This document shows, one piece after another, positions 60,299 through 64,000 of a DNA stretch of 64,000 bases (positions within the stretch are counted from its first letter, which is position 1; each line of letters begins with the position of its first letter). The DNA comes from Aliishimia ponticola (GTDB lineage Bacteria > Pseudomonadota > Alphaproteobacteria > Rhodobacterales > Rhodobacteraceae), in the NCBI RefSeq assembly GCF_004803475.1, contig NZ_SRKY01000004.1, positions 62,001-126,000 of the forward strand. Direction: 5' to 3'. Both the position numbers and the translations under genes were made by a program. The notes beneath the pieces were generated by a model. That model was not told the DNA's origin. It did not search any database and worked only from the letters and a program-made list of their open reading frames with translations.

Positions 60299-61069
60299 TC
60301 AGCCTTTGCCTTGTGCGATGTTCCGCTCCATCAACCTTTGATACAGCCGGGGCGCGGCGCGGTTGATCCACCATGCCAGCCGCGCGACCCGGCCCACGGG
60401 GATCATGGCTTGCCCCGATCGCAGCCCCTTCAAAATGACCTGCGCTGCCGCCTCTGGCGTCATGTAATCCACCCCGTCCGCCGCAGCACCGGGACGACGA
60501 GTGCCATCGGTCAGCGCCGCGCCGCGCCCCAGATTGGTCGCCACGAAAGACGGCGCGGCGATTTGCACGCGCACCCCATGCGGCGCCTCTTCGGAGCGCA
60601 GGGATTTGAAGAAGCCTTCCAGCGCGTGTTTCGATGCTGCATAGGCCGTACGATGATAAAGCGGCGAAAACCCCGCGACGGATGAAATCGCCAGATGCGT
60701 CCCTCGGCTGTGTCTGAGAGGGTGCAAGAAGTGATGCGCCATAGCTGTGGCTGCGAAATAATTGATATCGAACACACGGCGATGCAGCGTTTCCGTCAGG
60801 TCGGCAAAGGGACCAATCTGTGTCACGCCAGCATTGTAAACCACCAGATCAATCCGCGGATACCGGGCGAGGATGTCGCCGCACGCGGCCTCAAGCTGCG
60901 CCGGATCGGTCAGATCGCAGGCCAAAGCGTCCTCCCCTTCCGCCGGGGTCAGCGCCGCAATGTCCTGGTCCAGTAGAACGGTCCGCCAGCCGTCTGCCCG
61001 CAGGGCCAAAGACAGCGCCCGGCCCAAGCCCCCGGCCCCGCCAGAGATCACCGCGACACGCCCGGTCAT
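60299..61069 (-). CDS. Short-chain dehydrogenase/reductase
   Basis: 256-aa SDR with the NAD site VAVISGGAGGLGRALSLALR, the DLTDPAQ-type adenine-ring Asp and NAGVTQIGPF. The catalytic Ser-Tyr-Lys set is SSVAGFSPLYHRTAYAASKH. The C-terminal GRVARLAWWINRAAPRLYQR suggests membrane contact. It is the last gene of a four-gene, fully overlapping operon, starting at ATGA 61069. Substrate is probably a hydrophobic alcohol or ketone, by operon context. Confidence 0.9.
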   Translation of the reverse strand: MTGRVAVISGGAGGLGRALSLALRADGWRTVLLDQDIAALTPAEGEDALACDLTDPAQLEAACGDILARYPRIDLVVYNAGVTQIGPFADLTETLHRRVFDINYFAATAMAHHFLHPLRHSRGTHLAISSVAGFSPLYHRTAYAASKHALEGFFKSLRSEEAPHGVRVQIAAPSFVATNLGRGAALTDGTRRPGAAADGVDYMTPEAAAQVILKGLRSGQAMIPVGRVARLAWWINRAAPRLYQRLMERNIAQGKG

Positions 61070-62004
61070 AGCCCGGCCTCGCGCGCCCACAGGTCGAAGA
61101 CCTCGGCGCTGGTCAGCTCTGGCGTATAGCCGAAACGGTTCTTCAGCGCGTCATTGGCCAGCACCGGGCGGTATTGCAGAAAACGCACCTGTTCCGGGCC
61201 ATATCGGCTCAATCCCAGCGGATGCGCGACGGCCAACACCGCCTTGATGCCCAGCGCCGGAACGCGCTGCACCGGTTTGCCAAGGCGCCGCGCAAGATCG
61301 CTGACCCCCATCGCCCCATCGCCCGCGACGTTGAAAATTCCGGGCGGGCCGTCTGTGGCCGCGCGTTCGAGGATACGCGCCAGATCACGGGTCCAGATAA
61401 AGACGAAGGGGCTTTCGCATCCCCGGATCGCCAAAAGACGCGGCTTGCGGAACAGCGCCGTGATTTGATTGTCGGTGCCCTTGCCCAACACTGTGCCGAC
61501 GCGCAGCACGGTTTGCTCCAATTCCGGATTGTCCATGCGCGCGTTTGCCAAAAGCTCTTCGACCTGCCGCTTGTGGTCGGAATAGGCGAATTCCGGATTG
61601 CCGCGGACCGGATCGGTTTCCCGCAACGGCACGGGGTTGTCCGCGTGATACCCATAGGCCGCACCGGAGGACGTGACGACAAGCCGCCGGACACCCGCTT
61701 GCAGGGCGGCGTCCAGCACTTTGCGCGTCCCTTCGACATCGACCTGATAGGCCAGTTCCCGCCCCATGCCCGGCCCCGGCGTCACGACAGAGGCCAGATG
61801 CACGATGACCTCGGGCTGTTCCTGCGCGATGACCTGCCCCGGCGCATCGGTGGTGACATCCACTGCGACGAAACGCACGCCGTCCGGCACGCTTGGCGGC
61901 GGTGCCAGATCGGTGGCGATGATCTCATGCTCCGCCTGCGCCAACTGGCCGATCAATTCGCGGCCCACCATGCCGCTGGCCCCAGTGATCAGAATGCGGG
62001 TCAT
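61066..62004 (-). CDS. NAD-dependent epimerase/dehydratase-family (extended SDR) protein
   Basis: 312-aa extended SDR. The start is MTRILITGASGMVGRELIGQ, with the active-site YSDHKRQVEELL (YxxxK) and TSSGAAYGYHADNPVPLRET. The layout resembles 3-beta-hydroxysteroid dehydrogenase/UDP-sugar epimerase relatives; it lacks strong nucleotide-sugar signatures. It is in an ATGA overlap with the transporter upstream and the SDR downstream. Confidence 0.88.
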   Translation of the reverse strand: MTRILITGASGMVGRELIGQLAQAEHEIIATDLAPPPSVPDGVRFVAVDVTTDAPGQVIAQEQPEVIVHLASVVTPGPGMGRELAYQVDVEGTRKVLDAALQAGVRRLVVTSSGAAYGYHADNPVPLRETDPVRGNPEFAYSDHKRQVEELLANARMDNPELEQTVLRVGTVLGKGTDNQITALFRKPRLLAIRGCESPFVFIWTRDLARILERAATDGPPGIFNVAGDGAMGVSDLARRLGKPVQRVPALGIKAVLAVAHPLGLSRYGPEQVRFLQYRPVLANDALKNRFGYTPELTSAEVFDLWAREAGL

Positions 62005-62903
62005 CGCGCGGCCTCTCGTCGGCTGAAGACGGTTGAAATCGCGAACCCGGCAATGATGTGCCAAATGCCCCAAAAGGCCGCAACGATGGCCATGCCGCCC
62101 ATCCCGCCGAAGAAGGCGAAGATCAGCACAAGCCCCAGCCCGGAATTCTGGATACCGGTTTCGATGGTGACGGCGCGCCGGTCGAACGCCGGCAACCGGG
62201 CCAGCGTCGCGGTCGCAAAGCCCCCCGCGAAGGCGAGCGCATTGTGCAGCACAACGAGGCCAGCGATCACGCCGACGAATTCAAGGAAATAGGCCCAGTT
62301 CGCGCGCAACGACATCAGGATAAACGCAGCGAAAATCCCCATGGACAGCCATTTCAGCGGCCTGCGCAAACACGCGGTCACGGCGGGCCTATAGTGGTTA
62401 AGAGCAATCCCGGCGGCCAGCGGCACCAGCAGCATGACCCCGACGGTAATCGCCACGCTGACCGGATCGATGCGCGTCTGGGTCAACAGCGCGCGGGTCG
62501 GCGCGTACAGGCTCCCCCAAAGCGCGATGTTGATCGGCGTCATCAAAAGCGCCGCGACCGTGGCCAAAGCGGTCAGCGACACGGAAAGTGCCGTGTTTCC
62601 CCCGGCCCGGTGGGTGAAGAAGTTCGACACATTGCCGCCCGGACAGGACGCCACAAGGATCAGCCCCAGCGCGATGGACGGGCTGGGCCGTAGCGCCATC
62701 ACAAGCAGGAACGTCAGTGCGGGCAGAACCAGAAACTGTGCTGCCGCGCCGACGAAAATCGGTTTGGGACGGCGCAGGAGCGCGCGAAAATCGCTGAGCC
62801 TGAGGTCAATCGCGACCGAGAACATGACAATGCCAAGGATCGCATTGAGCACATGCAAAGAGGCGGGGCTGAAATTCAGCTGGGCTGCGTCGATACCGGT
62901 CAT
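62001..62903 (-). CDS. Bile acid:sodium symporter (BASS) family transporter
   Basis: 300-aa membrane protein with about nine to ten helices. FSVAIDLRLSDFRALLRRPK, LILVASCPGGNVSNFFTHRA and TIETGIQNSGLGLVLIFAFF are the BASS signatures, the last being the conserved sodium-site segment. Members move bile acids, steroid sulfates, pyruvate or pantoate, so the ligand here is only narrowed to an organic anion. It follows the monooxygenase with an ATGA overlap. Confidence 0.9.
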   Translation of the reverse strand: MTGIDAAQLNFSPASLHVLNAILGIVMFSVAIDLRLSDFRALLRRPKPIFVGAAAQFLVLPALTFLLVMALRPSPSIALGLILVASCPGGNVSNFFTHRAGGNTALSVSLTALATVAALLMTPINIALWGSLYAPTRALLTQTRIDPVSVAITVGVMLLVPLAAGIALNHYRPAVTACLRRPLKWLSMGIFAAFILMSLRANWAYFLEFVGVIAGLVVLHNALAFAGGFATATLARLPAFDRRAVTIETGIQNSGLGLVLIFAFFGGMGGMAIVAAFWGIWHIIAGFAISTVFSRREAAR

Positions 62904-64000
62904 GCCGCGCCCCTTCCGCCCAGCGCCCTGATCCAGCCCATGACCTCTTTGCGGTAGGTGGTCTTGTCCACGTAATAGGCCATGCGCGGCAGGTTGAGAT
63001 AGGCCATGCCGCCCGTTGCACGTGCGAACCCACCGGATTTCTGTGCTTTCAGCCGGATCGTCCCATCCGCGCGGTCACGCAACCCGCGAATATACCGCGC
63101 GACCATCTCCGCCTGTTCGTGGCGGCCCTGCCAGCCAAGTCCGCTGGCCTCCAACATGCCCAGAACGAACAGGTCGTCCCGATCCGGATGCATCGCGTTC
63201 AGGTAAAGATGCGGCGCATCGCCTTGCCAGTTCAGCAGGTCGCGGTCGATGAACGGGTAGTGCAGCTTGTACCCCGTCGCCGCGAGGATCATGTCGTAAT
63301 CGCCCTGCGTGCCGTCCTTGAAGTGGACCCTGTGTCCCTCCAGCCGGTCGATATCCGCGCGGACCTTCAAATCGCCATGGCCCGCGTGAAACAGCACAAG
63401 CGAGTTCACGATCGGGTGGCTTTCGTAAAGCGCGTAATCCGGCTTGGGGAACCCGTATTTCTGCGGGTCGCCCACGAACCAGCGCAGGATAAGCCCGTCC
63501 ACCCGACGTTTGAGCCACATCGGCAGCTTGATCGCGCCGCCCATCGTATCCGCAGGCTTGCCGAACACATATTTCGGCACGAAGTAGTATCCCCGGCGCA
63601 TCGAGAGATCGCAGCTTTTGCCGTGATGGATCGCATCCACCGCGATATCGCAGCCGGAATTGCCCGCACCGACGACCAGCACACGCTTGCCGGTGAATTG
63701 CGCGGGATCGCGGTAGGCAGAGGCGTGGATCAACTCGCCATCGAACTGCCCGTTGAAACTGGGCATGTTCGGCTCGCTCAGCGTGCCATTTGCGATCAGG
63801 ACCCCGGCGAATACGTCCTCATGGGTGCCCGAGGCATCGCGCCAGACCACCCGCCAGCCAGCCCCGTCTTCGCCCAAAGGAACGACCTGCGTCACCTCGG
63901 CCCCGAATTTATAATGACGGCGAATATCGAAATGATCTGCGAACTCGCGGAAATAACGCGCCATTTCGCGGTGGCTGGGATATTCGGCCACCTCGGGTCG
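62900..64000 (-). CDS. Flavin-containing monooxygenase, N-terminus beyond the window (partial)
   Basis: The 366 visible residues hold the later part of a class B flavoprotein monooxygenase; the gene continues past 64000 and its FAD site is outside. VAEYPSHREMARYFREFADH is the FMO/Baeyer-Villiger-type segment, and VLVVGAGNSGCDIAVDAIHH is the NADPH-binding GxGxSG. FIDRDLLNWQGDAPHLYLNA and LFVLGMLEASGLGWQGRHEQ follow. It probably inserts oxygen into a ketone or oxidises a heteroatom, and it heads the monooxygenase-BASS-epimerase-SDR operon. Confidence 0.92.
   Translation of the reverse strand, partial: RPEVAEYPSHREMARYFREFADHFDIRRHYKFGAEVTQVVPLGEDGAGWRVVWRDASGTHEDVFAGVLIANGTLSEPNMPSFNGQFDGELIHASAYRDPAQFTGKRVLVVGAGNSGCDIAVDAIHHGKSCDLSMRRGYYFVPKYVFGKPADTMGGAIKLPMWLKRRVDGLILRWFVGDPQKYGFPKPDYALYESHPIVNSLVLFHAGHGDLKVRADIDRLEGHRVHFKDGTQGDYDMILAATGYKLHYPFIDRDLLNWQGDAPHLYLNAMHPDRDDLFVLGMLEASGLGWQGRHEQAEMVARYIRGLRDRADGTIRLKAQKSGGFARATGGMAYLNLPRMAYYVDKTTYRKEVMGWIRALGGRGAA

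Overview
The window reads as a chromosomal segment of a high-GC alphaproteobacterium of the Rhodobacterales (Roseobacter/Rhodobacteraceae type). The evidence is a MipZ division ATPase, a zinc-independent L31, a TrmD with a SHGRKAI-type N-terminal extension, TRAP and BMP-type ABC uptake systems, RTX proteins, and dense operons joined by 4-bp ATGA overlaps. I cannot name genus or species from the sequence alone.

Layout. 1-3272: translation operon (rpsP end, bluB, a 46-aa membrane peptide, rimM, trmD, rplS, rpmE) closed by a terminator. 3323-6386: two paralogous RTX proteins in tandem. 6629-9782: a TPR-sulfotransferase, mipZ and a RidA-family gene. 10261-11931: an orphan Tat-exported ABC binding protein. 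12032-17189: a TRAP transporter operon (dctP-dctQ-dctM) with a MarR regulator and an amidase. 17424-20155: a yjbH-yjbF exopolysaccharide pair. 20381: tRNA-Met. 20547-27531: divergent hemE/hemC, a fatty-acid desaturase-like enzyme, a third RTX protein and a large MscS-type channel. 27829-33790: a six-gene operon coupled by five consecutive ATGA overlaps (four glycosyltransferases, a histidine phosphatase, a polysaccharide-deacetylase-like protein), which I regard as an uncharacterised envelope-glycan pathway. 33849-39596: housekeeping and metabolic genes (DUF2237 protein, L25, sulfotransferase, lactate dehydrogenase, MaoC, trpA, ychF). 39737-40435: a membrane protein resembling Popeye-domain proteins. 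40512-43222: tRNA-Ser, an internally deleted IS5-family element, and a more AT-rich block with an MFS transporter and a small exported protein; this looks accessory.

43436-64000 is catabolic and transport-rich. A LysR-associated operon carries a 3-hydroxyisobutyrate-dehydrogenase-like enzyme, an aldehyde dehydrogenase, a serine acetyltransferase and a VOC protein. Next is a BMP-type ABC importer operon headed by a cytosine-deaminase homologue whose Asp314-equivalent is Cys, the signature of bacterial 5-methylcytosine deaminases. This operon may salvage modified pyrimidine bases. Then two divergent operons (IPMDH-like, Gfo/Idh/MocA and GntR; ABM monooxygenase and MBL hydrolase) share a control region with a perfect 16-bp palindrome, probably the GntR operator. 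Last is a fully overlapping operon of a flavin monooxygenase, a bile-acid/Na+ symporter-family transporter, an NAD-dependent epimerase and an SDR, consistent with uptake and oxidation of a hydrophobic organic acid or terpenoid-like compound.

The best leads for novelty are the six-gene glycan operon, the 5-methylcytosine-type deaminase/importer operon with a hairpin in its leader, the GntR palindrome module, and the monooxygenase-BASS-dehydrogenase operon.
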